Below, piece after piece: positions 24,758 to 38,400 of a stretch of 64,000 nt of DNA. This stretch comes from Lethocerus indicus. Lineage: Eukaryota > Arthropoda > Insecta > Hemiptera > Belostomatidae. Each line of letters starts with the position of its first letter. Within the stretch, counting starts at the first letter, position 1. A program made the position numbers and the translations under genes. The notes under the pieces were generated by a model. It was not told where the DNA came from. It did not search any database and saw only the letters and a program-made list of their open reading frames with translations. The stretch spans positions 2,106,704 through 2,170,703 of the forward strand of contig JACDQD010000009.1 in the NCBI GenBank assembly GCA_019843655.1, given 5' to 3'.

Positions 24758-26600
24758 CTGTTTAGTCCCGCCCCCTCCTGTAGAATCAATTATTAATGAC
24801 AGTAATAAAACAATAAGGTACCGAAGCGCACTTGGTGGGGAGCCAATGCACTAGTAGTCTTAAGCGAGACCGGGGTTTTATATCCGCCGAGAGAACAGAA
24901 TGAAAATTATATAGCGGTTTCGGCTCCCCGCCAGCAATAACGGCGATGGCGGATGGCCGAAACCGGCTCAAGATTATACGCGAAAATATGAAGGGAATCA
25001 TCACTAACTTCCGCATCGCGCATTTGGAAAATATCCTAGCGGGCTCCGTTGCGACGTTTCGCGACTCCTAAAGGTCTCGATCATCGGGGTACTCCATATA
25101 GCCGAAGTTGGGGGGTGTACCCTCTAGGCTTGCGAGGAAGCGGACGACACCCTGGAGGGCCCCAGGAGGAAAGAGGTCGAAAAACCCTTCCGGCCATCCG
25201 AGGTCCTTCCCACAGTATTACGCGATCCTGGTCGGCGACCGTTCGAGTTCCGGTCTAGGTTCAGAAAATTCTGAAGCTAGATAATAATTTGAAGCTATAA
25301 TAATTTGAATTCCCGAATTTCTATGTCGAATCTGTCAACATCCCAATGGAGTGACTGGCTCCCCACTGTACAAAAACAGTAGATAAATAACAGGTGCTGG
25401 CGGTGAAGGTTGAAAAGATGGTGGACGCTTCCTAACACCACGGGAGTTTTGGATAACTCGCCATTCTAATATCAGGGTAATAGAAACTAAAACCTATCTC
25501 TAGGACATATTAACTGAAACATTCAATGTTGGAGAGGCCTGTATGCGAAGGTTTTATGTTCCCCCGGATTGCATGAGCATGTGTTACCCTACTACCCATG
25601 TACTGTGAGTAACATCACTCCAAGTGTAAATGTACCGCACAAAATTTTATATCGGTGGCTGTATTGTCTCGAAATTTTTTTCAAGCTAAATATTTTCTAA
25701 ACGCATAATTTTTTTATATAAGAAAGCTCAATTTACCTCGAATTAATTATCGTTGTTTCAACATTTCAGCTTAATGAATCTACTCATTCGGCCTAATATC
25801 TGAATAGATATTTATTTATCATTTTTTTTTTTTATAAATTTGAACCGCCACAGCAATGTTACATCGTGACATTCTGTACGAGAAGAACTTTGATTTGGGC
25901 CTAGATCCGTATTGGAAGCTATGAACATATTCCTCTTTTAAAGTGTGTAAACATGCTCATGGACATGCTACTGTCCGTTAGTTCACAAAATGAAATGTTT
26001 TTTGTTTTTGTTTTTTTTTCCTAACCGTAGCTTATGTAGCGCAATTAGCTCCTATGTGTTTTTTTTCTTTTATGGATTTGTTTCACAAATTTCGAAGAAC
26101 TGTATTTGTATCTGTACCGTTTGTTCAAACTGGCATATTTAAACAACTATTAACGCCTCTATTAGTAGGATAAAGTAATTTAGGGTCTGTATCAGTCACT
26201 ATAAATGCCAGTCAATCTAGTCAGTAATAAAAAAAATAATTTCTAAAGTACAAAGAAATATAGCAATATTAAAGGTACTAATGTAAGATTATGTTAGGAA
26301 CTATAATTCTAAGCTTATTATTCGGTAAATTATTAATTTTACAATCAAAATTTTCCACTGTGTATTATCGAAAGCTGTAGATAAGCTTTTTTTCTAATTA
26401 AATTTATTAATGATTATTATTACTCTAATTTTTTTTATCAGTACATAATGTTAATATAATATTGAAAAATGAAATTGTCAATTTTTATGTCATAGTCGAT
26501 ATTTCATAATTGGTATGCCTGTGATAGTATATATATATCTATATATGTTTATAAGCCTCGGTTATGTTGAGTGTCAATAAATAATAAACAGTATGCAAAT
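24758..26600 (+). other. Probable 3' UTR of the Tre1-like gene with poly(A) signals
   Basis: After TAA at 24755-24757 there is no further exon that I can join. Two overlapping AATAAA signals (26576-26581 and 26583-26588) sit after a long AT-rich stretch and would end the message near 26600. The first 250 bp contain a degraded foldback element (24905-24975). The open frame at 25049-25258 shows nothing recognisable. Confidence 0.5.
24905..24975. mobile_element. Decayed compact hairpin of the foldback MITE family
   Basis: AGCGGTTTCGGCTCCCCGCC faces GGCGGATGGCCGAAACCG across a short spacer, giving an imperfect stem of about 25-30 bp in the probable 3' UTR of the receptor gene. The GGTTTCGGC block links it to the family; the TTCAGTAGC core is lost. 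Confidence 0.5.
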
Positions 26601-29600
26601 AGTGTCTTTTATTTTTGCAACCTGCGAATATACTCGAACAGATAATAATCCTTTTGTTGGCAGTAACAAATTATTATTGCCAAATCGACTGCGAATTTTT
26701 CGCCGCATTTTTGATTCCTAACGCTGAAATGTTGAATGTTTCTCTAGACAGCTCAGTAACAATTAACTATGAAAATGACAGAAAATTAATTTGAATGTAA
26801 ACGAAAATGAATTTATTCCGCTTCAGAATTACTCCACAACTGTTACTCACACTATACTAGAATGGAGTTTATAGGTGTTGTTATAAAAAAAAGTGTTTTG
26901 TGAAGCTTAATGCGGAACAGCCTATTTTATTTGCTTTTATATAATCGCTTGATCATATTCAATATCGACAGATATTCATATTTGCACATTATCGCCCTAA
27001 TACCTCATCCATTTGTAACTAAAGGTATTTTGTACTCGGTACAATTTAGTTCATTCTAACATCATCGCCTAACCGTTATCATTTAAAAATGTCCATACAA
27101 TATCCAGAATTAATCCCGAATTTTGCACTGGCCATAACTCTTTTTAAAATATGATTTTATTACTAAGCTTCATCGTGCCGACGGAGAGAGCCTACCGGAC
27201 GAGTGGTGCGTCTAATATTGAAGTTTTTTTTTTTAACTTTAGAAAGCAGCTTTCGTAAGTTCTCAGGTTGAAAAGATTCAGAGACCGTTTCGCAATTGGA
27301 GGCAAAAATGTGCCAGCCTGTCACAATTGGACTGCAAACGCTGCAAAATCTCAAGCAAGCTTTTATAATGACATTTCGCCATTTGTACCGAGCATGAGAC
27401 TGAAATTCCTCATTGAAAAATTCCCTATTAATACCAAGATAAATTACCCGAGTATGAGCTCGAAGTTTACTTTCGTTTGACCACTCTCGAAGCATTGAAG
27501 TCTATATCCTTCAATGAAGAATACAGAGAATTGAAACGTTAAGATACTTAGGTCTACCTTCAGGAAAATGTTCAAACAAACGTTTATTTTGCGGAATTAA
27601 CGATACCTTTTTTCTGCATCGAAATTCCTTTTCCCAGTCGCATCACGTGGTGGAACTTTCTCGGCGGACTTTCAAATTTTCCTCCTGCAGGAGTTTTCCC
27701 CGTGAAATTGTTGCGGGAAATTTTCAGTGAAGAAACTGCAAATTTGTTAGACATCGTCAATGCCTTCCAGATTATTTGACAGGTTTTATTCGCGGTCCGG
27801 ATTGAATATGAAAAGCGTTCAGAAGGGAGAGAGATTCGGCCCCGCTTTATATTCCAATAATTATAAGAGAACTTTAGTCGCTATTAAAAAATTGAAAAAA
27901 TCCCGTTGTTATACAAAAAAATATTTAAATTCCAGGAAAGTGCAAGGAAGACAGCCGAACAATGGTGTCTCAGGTTTCGATTGCTCTAACGCCCGTACGA
28001 TGCAATGACCTCCCCGAACTTCCCGACAGACATATGTAGTGCGAACAGGAGATAGAGTAGAAAAAAGAAAATTGAAAATGAAAATGAAACCTAATTTTTC
28101 CGGTTACCATTATAACTAGCCAACGTTACACCAGTTTGTTCTTCTCCAAACCATTACATCCTAAATAACATGGTTTGGACATTTTAGCAATGCTGCCAAA
28201 TTAAATTTATGGAAAAATAAATCTTATTTTAGAGATTAAAGTTTTTTCTTTTCAATTCTTTCGCTCTTTTCTGCTTATTTTCATAGACATACATGAGAAT
28301 CTATAGACAAACAGTACTTCGCAGTACTCTCTGTAATTAATTTGTACAATTGATGTATGTGTAATGAAATGAATAGAAGATATATGTAAATAATGTACAG
28401 ACGGGTGTAATTTTCTAATATATACTATTTATTTTTAATAGATTACTCTTATCCTAACGCATATATAAAATAAATTACTTGTACTATAGTAATATTAAGA
28501 GAAATTATAATAAGTTGCCAAATTGGATATTTAGTATTGTAACTTTTAGAAACAGTGTTATACTCATTCTATTAAAATTGTATATATTATTATACCAATT
28601 TGTTTTAATTTGTATTTTATGATCTTCGGTTATATATTTGAAAAACCAAAGTTAATTGTTTTTGTTTTTATTTTTTACAATTTTGAAACGTAACGTTACA
28701 GTCGTGTAATTTTTGTTTCGCAATTATATTTCGTTCTAAAATAGTGTATCGAGAGTATTATTTTATATATTCTAGTCTTAGTTTATGTTTGTAATATTTT
28801 TTTAGCACGAATGTAATTATCAGTATTGAAGAGATATATATCACCGAGAAAAGTTTTGTTAAGACTGTAATAATTAGGAAGCACTAAGAAAACAAAAACA
28901 ATATTATAGTTAAATATTTGAAAATAAAGAGATGAATCAAAATATTAATCGCTTCATGTTAAATTATTTATATTCCAGAATACTCTTTCATTATTACTAT
29001 TTAATTTTAATATGAATATTTAAAATTGAGTTATTTTCATAAGTTTAGAACCTGTTGGGACATATTCTTTTTTAAACCAGAGGTTTTATTTTTAACAGAT
29101 TATAAATTCAATAACAAATTATAGCAATGGAGATCTCTTATTATAAATGATGTACTACACACAGCTATTATCTATAAAGTTATTTCTTTACAGTGCTCTA
29201 ACTAGCAGAGACTAGTGCTCTAAAAATGGTTGTAAAGGAAAATTTGTAAAGCTGTTGTAAACCATTAATGATTTAAAAATTAAATACTTTACTTTTTAAA
29301 GTATTAAATTATTTACAACCAACTCCATCCACAAATACAATACACCATGAAACAAGAAAATGATGAACAAATAAAGAAAGAAAATAAAATACTAAGGACT
29401 GTCTTATTTAGAAGAATTGCCATCAAAGATTTCTAAACAAAAATTTATAACATTTAAAGGAGTGGAGCTTTACGAGTAATGTATTAAAATAGTTTAAACA
29501 TTCATGTTCAACTGGCTAGATAGAAATGTCAGACAAGCTTGACAATTGTAATAATTATTACTATGAGGCCTGTATTTAAAAAGGTGCGTATTGTTTACTC

Positions 29601-31550
29601 CCATAACTACTATTATTTCTAGGGACAACATCAAACTGAATTGACCTATTGGAATTCATTACTGACAGTGCAGACAAGCCAATATAACATAATGACAGAA
29701 CAATTCATTACCTTAGTAATGACCATTTCAAGGTACATCATATAAACGGCTTATCCTTGAATTTTTATTGTACTCATCATATGATTTTTATTATTTTATA
29801 TTTTAATTTTCATTATTTTACTGTCTTACAAGATATTAAAGACCGAAATTCTATTTAGTTCAAAAATAATTTCTAGTTGCTCATAAGAATATGTTATTAA
29901 TGAATAAAAAAATATACATAAACTGAAGTTTTACTACCTTATCGATTACAAATGTTGAAGGCAATTAATTGCTTTTAATTAAAAAAAATGCCGCTGGTAA
30001 TGATTAGTTTTAGTTGGGGAAATTTCCACTGAGGGTAGAAAAAAATATATAAATATTATATAAATACATATTATACAAATATTATATAAAATTATTGTCT
30101 AATTATGTTAGATTATATTATATGGCTTATTTGATATAAATCTATAAAAATGTACAGAAATAATTAAATTGATTAAAAACTCCATTTGTATGAAACAAAT
30201 ATAGATTATCACTAACTAACTCACATAACCCTGTGGGAAGAAACACAGTTTATATATTTAATATATAAAATATATATTATCTATCTATTTGTCCTTAACT
30301 TAAATACAAGTAAATGTATAAGTAGACCATTATTTTGTTTTTCTTAATGCTTATTATTAATCCAACATAGATGCGCTTTTAACTTTTCATGTATAATATG
30401 CCAGCAATGCTATTAAAGAATTTTATTATGGTAATTTAGTTTGCTATATTGCAAAATTATGACATGTGACTGCCTTGTGACACTAATGCCAACTAAAGCA
30501 TGGCCATTTTGATAAAGTATATTTAAAAATCCGTAAAAATATTATTAACATTATTTCGAGGTAAGACATCGAATTAATTATTTAGGAGTAATCAGTAAAA
30601 TATGGGCAGGATCTCTCAAGTAGAGATAAAAGGTAAGTGATAAGTTTTGTATTATAAAATATATACAAATAAATATACTTATATTCTCCCCACATGAAAA
30701 TCTGCCAGTAACATTGGAGCACAATACTCAATAATTGTTAACATCGCCCCTACAATATTAGAAATGTTATATTGCCTCTTCCAACAATTCTGGGAATTTT
30801 AGTGTCGCAAAAATAGTATACAACTCCGGCGATTCAAAAAATAATCAGGGGCAAAATTGAAAAACGTCATAAGAAATGCCACATGGTCTGTTTTTACTGG
30901 AGTGGATGAACTGTCCAACGCCTGCTTTATACTACGTTATCGTATGTATATTTAAAGCAAAAATGGTAAAATCGCAGAATACTGTTCCACCTAACCTTTA
31001 ATCCCCTAACAACAGATCGATTATTACTTGACAATATATACAGATGAAACTCCTGTGATTTTACCATCGTGTCTTCATTCACATGACGAAATATTTTAGG
31101 AAACAAGTCTGACCTAAATGTTAAATAATATAAAATACATTAATACGCAGATATAAATCACTTTTTTTTATTCGTATTAGTAATTGTATTCTGTGATTTA
31201 GCGAGAAAAATAAAGTTTTGTATTTGTACTTGTATGTCCAACCTTTCTGGAGGTTAGGTAGAAATTCAACCGGTCGTGGTTTCCGTTATATGCTGTCGGA
31301 CAACAAAACGGGATTGTTTATATGCATTTTTTGGGACCATTATGTTTATATATTGATCAATTCATCCACAATAATTATTAATAATAAATAGAAAGTGTTT
31401 TTTTATAGTTACTTCAAATTTTCGGGCTTTGAATTCCTACGCAATTACTTTATAATAATGAATGTTATAAAAAGTTCTAATAATGTATATGTAATAATGT
31501 ATTTAATTATACATATGTATACATATATAAGTTAATTTGTTAGCCCATAC

Positions 31551-31610
<60 letters not shown>

Positions 31611-32150
31611 AATATTATATATATATATAGTTTTCTCATTCATTGAGGAACATTTAATAATTTAAAAATGACAATCAATGAATAAACATTTTGATTATTA
31701 TCCCATAAAAATATCGGAGCGTAAGTATTTATAAATATTTTGAGCGTACCTTGTTTATTACTCAGGCGGCATACATACCACTACCCGAGCACATTTTCTT
31801 CTATTTTTGGAAGTCCAAATTCGATAAATATTAATGATCGATATTATTTGTTTTAATTTAATACAAAATAAAACGGTGGCGAAAACTCGCCGCGATTAGC
31901 ATATATTAACTATACCATGTTGAATATACACGATGTCTTTAATGTATATAAACGTGTGGGATGTATTTCGTAATGTTATGTTGGTGAGCGTGTTCGGTTT
32001 GTACTCGGATGCTAAGGTAATGTGTAAATTGAGTCTCTTGTATTGGATTAACAAAGTACATAGGTTTACATTACACTTTACTTTGCTTTATTCTGTTGTA
32101 ATTTAAAGTTGGCCATTGTTTTTCGCCTTTTACCACGCATATAAGTAGTA
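26601..32150. other. AT-rich intergenic region
   Basis: About 5.5 kb between the poly(A) signals of the receptor gene and the 5' end of the ZNF318-like gene. Long AT-rich runs dominate from 28050 to 31700. I see no exon, tRNA or transposon end that I can defend. The frames at 27163-27495 (-) and 27760-28008 (+) have no recognisable motif. Confidence 0.5.
31553..31607. repeat. (TA)n microsatellite
   Basis: About 27 uninterrupted TA dinucleotides, followed after a few bases by a second short TA run (31615-31628). Confidence 0.95.
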
Positions 32151-32401
32151 GGTTCCACATCGATCACAGCGGAAAAGGTTCAGACATCTTGTTTTGTTAT
32201 GGTCGTGTTACTGGTTTGATTTTACGGTTCGATTTCGGCTCCGCGCGTCAATTACGATTCCCTCGGGGTGGGCGTGTGTCTGTGTTTTTGTGTGTAAAGA
32301 AGACAATATTTGTTCCTTCGTCAATTATACATTTCGTCGTCGAATATCACGACCGGTCGGCGGGGGTTATGTCGGCGCATTTATGTAAATGAGTCGGTAC
32401 A
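32151..32401 (+). promoter_or_regulatory. 5' leader of the ZNF318-like gene with a short upstream ORF
   Basis: Composition changes from AT-rich to mixed about 250 bp before the ATG. An 8-codon upstream ORF (ATG at 32369, TGA at 32390-32392) ends 9 bp before the main ATG at 32402. The main start has A at -3 (ACA ATG), a reasonable context. The transcription start is not identifiable by eye. Confidence 0.45.
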
Positions 32402-35400
32402 ATGTCCAATTTCCGCGAGGAGGAATTTAGGGAATTCGCGAGGGAGCTGTTCTTGGAGGGGATCGAAAACAATTGGAAACGCAAGTTGCAATCGCCGAGG
32501 GACAGGAAAAAGGAAAGCAGGAGGCGGGAGAGCGACTGTTCGAGCGACGAAGATACGGATGACGGGGGCCGGCGCCGTTCGAAGCACGACTGCAGCCCAA
32601 CTGGTTATACTTCGGACGAAGGTATAAGCTTTAAAAGCGGACGTTTCCACTCGAAAGGGAGCCCCGGCGAACAGGAGAGGAAGAGCGATTCGAGGTACGA
32701 CGGGAATAATGTCAGGGCGAAATCGAGGGATGAAATAATCGGCAGGAGGCAGTTAGACAATTTCAAATTGGCGATATCAGGCCGTGACACGACGCCCAAG
32801 ATAGAGAACCGTTCTGCCCTCTCTTCCTCCGCTAGTTCCTCCGCAAGTGCTAGCTCGCGTTCCCATTCTTCCGATTCTAGCTCTTCCGGGCAACGCACGA
32901 CAGAGAGGAGCTTTTCGAAACGTTCACCTTCGCATTCTTCCAGGGACAGATTCAAAAGAAGTCTTTCCCCCCAGGCTAGGTAATCATTTATTTATAAATA
33001 TTTCACGTCCCGTTTGATTCGCACTATGGGCGTAGCGAACATATTTGTTTCTGTTGTCCTTAAGTTAAGTTAGTCTAAGCTCAGAGGAGGAAAATTATAA
33101 TTGGGCCAAAGAATTCATTTCTTAAAAAATGAATTTTGGTACTATTTTGTTATACACCGACCACTGTTCAGGGAATGTTGTGCGTGACTTGTATTCTAAT
33201 CTAAAATTTTAATATATTTAAATACGATGACCTTTCATTTTTTGAACGAGAGAGTTCTGCTTAGCAGTTGATTCCTTAATAACTTAACTCCCTTAAAGTT
33301 GCCACTACTAGAGGTGTTGAGAATCACGATACTGTGAACTTTAAAAAAATCCATGCATGGAGTATTTATGTAGTATGTAAAGATCGTTATTTTCCAATCT
33401 AAAATGTATATATTCTTTCTCTACAGTGTCCTCTATTTGTATGATCACCACATAAAATCATTTCAAACATGCAATTTGATGAATACAGTTCCTTTATAAC
33501 TGCTTCTTGATACTGTATAAATGTTTATCTGAGAAGTTGGGTGAAAACTTAATTCCCAGTGGGAAATATTTGCTATTTCGCTATATATACAGCAAATAAA
33601 TTTTTATTCTATTTTTTTTTCAGCTATTTAAGAAATACATGAAGACAAACAAAGCTTGTTTGAGTTGGAACATAGGACTTGCAGATCTCAGTTGAAATGA
33701 GCTATTTGTGTTTGGTCTCAAAGCATTCATTTAATTTATTGTTGCCAAAACAAGCCCATGATACGATCAGATATATATTTATTTATTTATATATTTCTTA
33801 TATCTCGCTGAAAGCTTTAAAACCATGTGGTGTTTTGCACTCATGGTTGTCCACATAGATTGCAATATTGTCAAAAGTGTTAACGAGAAAACAATTTTTT
33901 ATACATTTGAATTGATCTCACGGAGAGCCTTAAAAGGGTACCACTTGCAATTTCCCACCAAATAAGGTGGGACTTGAACATAATAATTTACACTGGGGGA
34001 GTTACATAATGAATTACAGATTTTGTTCTTAAATTTAGCCATTTCTCCTCTTTAACCCCGTTGGATAAATATCACTCAAGTGAGCATAATAACAATGAAT
34101 CATTTGTATTGGGACGTGTACAAAAATAAAAAGTGCTAACCAAGTCAGCAGGTGGGAGAGATAACAACAAAGTGCCATGTAAATAACAGGAATGGGCCAT
34201 ACATTTAGTTCAGTTGCAAGATAATAGTAATGTTCTGTTTTATACCCATCATTTAAATGGGGGATATTATGTAAGTGATCGGAGGCCAGAGAATTCAAAT
34301 TTCATGTACCATTAATATGATGCACTTGTTGATCAAATTATTACTCCTTTCTACCTGTATCTCTTTGTTTATTGCCCGTTGTTGTGGAATCAAAGTGCAT
34401 GCATACTAGCTCTGTTGTTGTGTTGTGGCTGTTCCCATATTTGAATTCATCAAAAGGTGGCGGCAGAAAAGAGCAAGGTTTTTCCATTGTCAATCACTAA
34501 CATTATTCAACCGATATGAAATACTCGGTACCCCATTTGCTATCCAAATTTAATTATTTCTTTTGTCAAATCCACGAATATCGTGTGTCCCCGTGGTGTA
34601 TAACAGAAAAGTACCAAAATTCTCTCCCTCAATTCGCATGACTAGAGTGATTCATTTTGTATTGGTACACGGTAGGCGTTTGTTGCAGAACTGTAAATAT
34701 CGATGGAGGGGCATGCTCAAATCTGCATTATGTCAAAATGAGTGTAAAATTGGGTAATTAGGGTGCTGCATTGATTTTTGTTGTTTTCATCAACTGGCGA
34801 TCACACGTTGAGGATGATGTGTCAAATTTTGTGTCTCTGTAAATAATTTTTGCCGAACTCGTGTTTCAAATTTCATTCCCCCCAGGGTTTCTTCATACCG
34901 CAATTATTGGTAATTGAGATTGTGTGAAAACTCTTAGGCTATATCGTTGGTTCAGATCAGGCTAGCATTATCAGACAAATCAAATGCAATTCACGATTTA
35001 TGGACTTCAATTTAAGATATTTATCGGGAGTTCTGTTGTGAATATTCAAAAGGTCATCGCATGTTTTTAATCTTGTGTTTGTAGCCCAGTGAGGTATACA
35101 GTTCGGCCTATAGGATGTATAAATGGCAGCCAGCATCTCCATTCACCTCATTATACATTACAACCAATACTAACAGCATTGTTGTTCCCAGCATGAGAAA
35201 TTATATTTATTTGTGTTACTGAGGAGAATGGTTGTTGAAATTGATGAAGTGTCTGCATTCTATAAGTAATATTTTTCTGTACGAAGCATCCAGTGTCAGC
35301 ACTGTTACTGTCTGTTTACAGAGTAACAGGCAGTAATTGTAAATATTGTATTGCGAGGTATTCGTTTGGGGGTCTGGAAACAGTTTGGAATATCCATTTT

Positions 35401-38400
35401 GCAGACTCCTGTGACTCGTTTATTCAATCCTATAAGCGAAACCAGTTTCTGCTTTACAAATTTATATATTCGGGCATGTCTTACTGTAACAATGCTAACA
35501 GTCTGCTCAACCTTTAGCTGAGTGATGATTATTCCAAACCCTCAAGACCCAATCAAACGAATAACTTAATAAATGTGGGGTACTGCTCTTATCTAACTAA
35601 ACAGTTGTTGTGTTACTTGTAATACGGGAGTAGTTATGAACCTTTATCACGTATATTTTATTATATAATTTATAATATTTAAGAGAGACACAAACAAGTT
35701 CCGTGATATAAAGTAACAAGCAATGTCTTACTTAAACCGATTATCTGAATTGGTGGTAATTTTCTTTTGATTCTTTAATGTTCAAAACACTAGTTATTGT
35801 ATCTATATAGCTCTGTATCCGCATAAGCAACCATTATTGAAGCGTTTATAAATTTTGGTATGTTCCATTAAACACTCAACAAAAGTTGTATATATGTTCT
35901 TTAAGGGGCGCATAACAGCTAAAGCCTAATAGCACCCTAAAAAATAAAATTAAAAAAAAAATGTATGTTATTTAGATTAATGGTAAAATTTTCTTATCCT
36001 TCCTTTGTGTGTACTAATGGAAGGAATTTTATTATCTAATATAAACTAAGTTGGACCAAAATTCTCTCCTAGTCTCTTCTGTTATCTGGACTGAGTGTTT
36101 TTCATTTTTGTCTGCAGATGCCGAGGTCCTTCGCCTTACGGTAGGCAGCAAGAGCACGAAATGCAACAACAGCAACAGGGATGGTTTCAAAATGAGGGAT
36201 TTTCATCTTCGGCCGGAGGTGGTGCCGGTGGCAACGCCCAGCCACAGGATACCTCCACGTTCCCGCCCATACCCAACAGCCAACAGGCAGTTTATCAGTC
36301 AGAGGTACAGTCTAATTGAAAATTTTAACAATTCACTGTGTTTTTCACGCCGAACCACGGCACGGTTAGATATTCCACTGTATAGAAAAATATCGCTTAT
36401 ATTTGCAATCTTCAGAGCATTGAAAATTGGAACTAAAAATGTACCGGGTGCACTTATAAAATACGGGATGGAAACCAACACCCCCTCCCCACCTTATCTT
36501 TGGTCTTTGCTTCAACAAACCGTTTGTGGGTTAAATCGTTTGGTGTAATTTCTTTTCATTTGCAATTTTTTAATGGATCACCCTCCGTTGGAAATACCCG
36601 ATCCCCTTATTATTTTCAATACTTTTTCATTTAGATTTTCCAATGCATAACAGATCATAGGAGACCTAATTGCGCTATAAAAAGAAATGAAAACAAACAT
36701 TTTGCTATAATTTTTCTCATTAATTGCTGGACAGGAGGTACCAAACTTTACCAAAGATTCGAAGAAAATTATATTCCTTCAAAATTCATAGAAAAATTTA
36801 TGCTTGCGTACATTCTGTTAGCTCAAATCATAGCTTTTTGATTTTAGCGTAATTCTAGCGAAGCGGAATTTACAATCCATCCAGTTAATTAAAAGTCAAT
36901 ATATTTTTTTTTTTTAAATAATCTGTCTCATTCCTTCCCGATAGGGTGGCTATGATCCAAACTATGAAAATCGAGGATTCTGTAACAACTATCAACAATT
37001 CGGAGGCTATGAGGCCACCAGTAACAGTTATTATCAATCAGTCGCTCAGAATTTCCCAACAAATGCACCACCGCCTGCACAAGTAAGTTTCTGTTGAACG
37101 TTATAACTTAATATTTCTTGAACTTGGTTTTCCAATCGATGATGTATTTATTTTTTTTTCAAACGGTCATCACTTGTATTTTCTTTCATAAATTCGTTGC
37201 GCATTTTAATTTATGTTTTTATTTTCGAACGATATCTACTGAAATTGTTACATGAGACTGTATAACATGGCCATTGCAGTCACAGCATTAACTTATTGTT
37301 ATTGTTTTTTTGCGGTGTACTATGTGGGATATTTTGAGTCTGTTACTGTGCAGTTCTCAAATTTTAATTATGATACAAGTCACTGTCGTTATCAGTTCGG
37401 ATTTAAAAAGAAATGCTGCTTTTATTAGGAATCTTCGATTGTAATATTTTCCACGCATATATTAATGATTTATCAAAGTCATTGCAGTTATCGCTGCACC
37501 TTTATCAAAATGCATAATTTCATTGTCATTGCGTTTAATCTGAAACAATTAGATTGGTTTAAATTGATTGGAATAGATAAGGTGATTTCTCTTTAGATAA
37601 GAGGATTAGATTGGTTTAAATTGATTGGAATAGATAAGGTGATTTCTCTTTAGATAAGGGAGATTTATTGTTTGTAACACTTCTCCAAAATTAATATTTG
37701 ATCTATTAAGCTTTGATTTGGGAAAAAAATTAAGTTTCAAACATGTGTTGTTCAATCTCAAAAAATGTATTATAACTTTTTGTTTTATATAATGGGATAA
37801 TATTTTTATTTTTTAACCTTCTGAAGATTTTCAAGGTTGCAAAGTGCTTTATGTTAAAAACTTTTCTGATTGAAAACAATTCAAATTTTTTAAAAATGTT
37901 ATTCTTTTTAATACGGTCAGCATTTTATAGGCATTTATTTTTTTTAAACTAGTATAATGTATCCCACATCTCTATTTATCTATACTTCCCCCACTTGTAT
38001 ACCATAAATATTCCTGTTTATTAAAAATCTTGCATTTAGTTGAAATTAGTAAGTTATTTCGAGATTATTTCGCAGTACAGTATTTTCAGTGTAGTTTATT
38101 TGTTCGTGACATTATTCATTAATGTGTTTGTTCGCTTATTACTGTAACTTAATTCTGTTTATTATTTTACTATTTTAATTTGGTGGGCCATAATAAATTT
38201 GAGTGTGTCAACATATTAGCTGCTACATGTTCTTGTGTATACAGATGTATTTATTTGGAGTTTACGTGCATTTATTTAAGATTCAAAGTTAAGAGTATTC
38301 TCTTTTTTTTCACAAAATATTTTAATATACATAAGGTGCTACAACATTGTATTACGAATCTCTATCAAATTCAATAAGTGTTCACTTATATTCATCCATC

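Noticed and set aside
25049..25258. 69-codon open frame after the receptor stop as an alternative 3' exon
   Set aside because: Its peptide lacks receptor-tail features and no good acceptor in the needed phase was found in front of it.
27163..27495. 110-codon minus-strand open frame
   Set aside because: Isolated in intergenic DNA with no motif, start context or splice structure to support it.
36051..36548. 165-codon open frame overlapping exon 2 of the ZNF318-like gene
   Set aside because: It is in a different frame from the exon, runs across the acceptor and donor, and has no motif; the +2 frame joins correctly with both neighbours.
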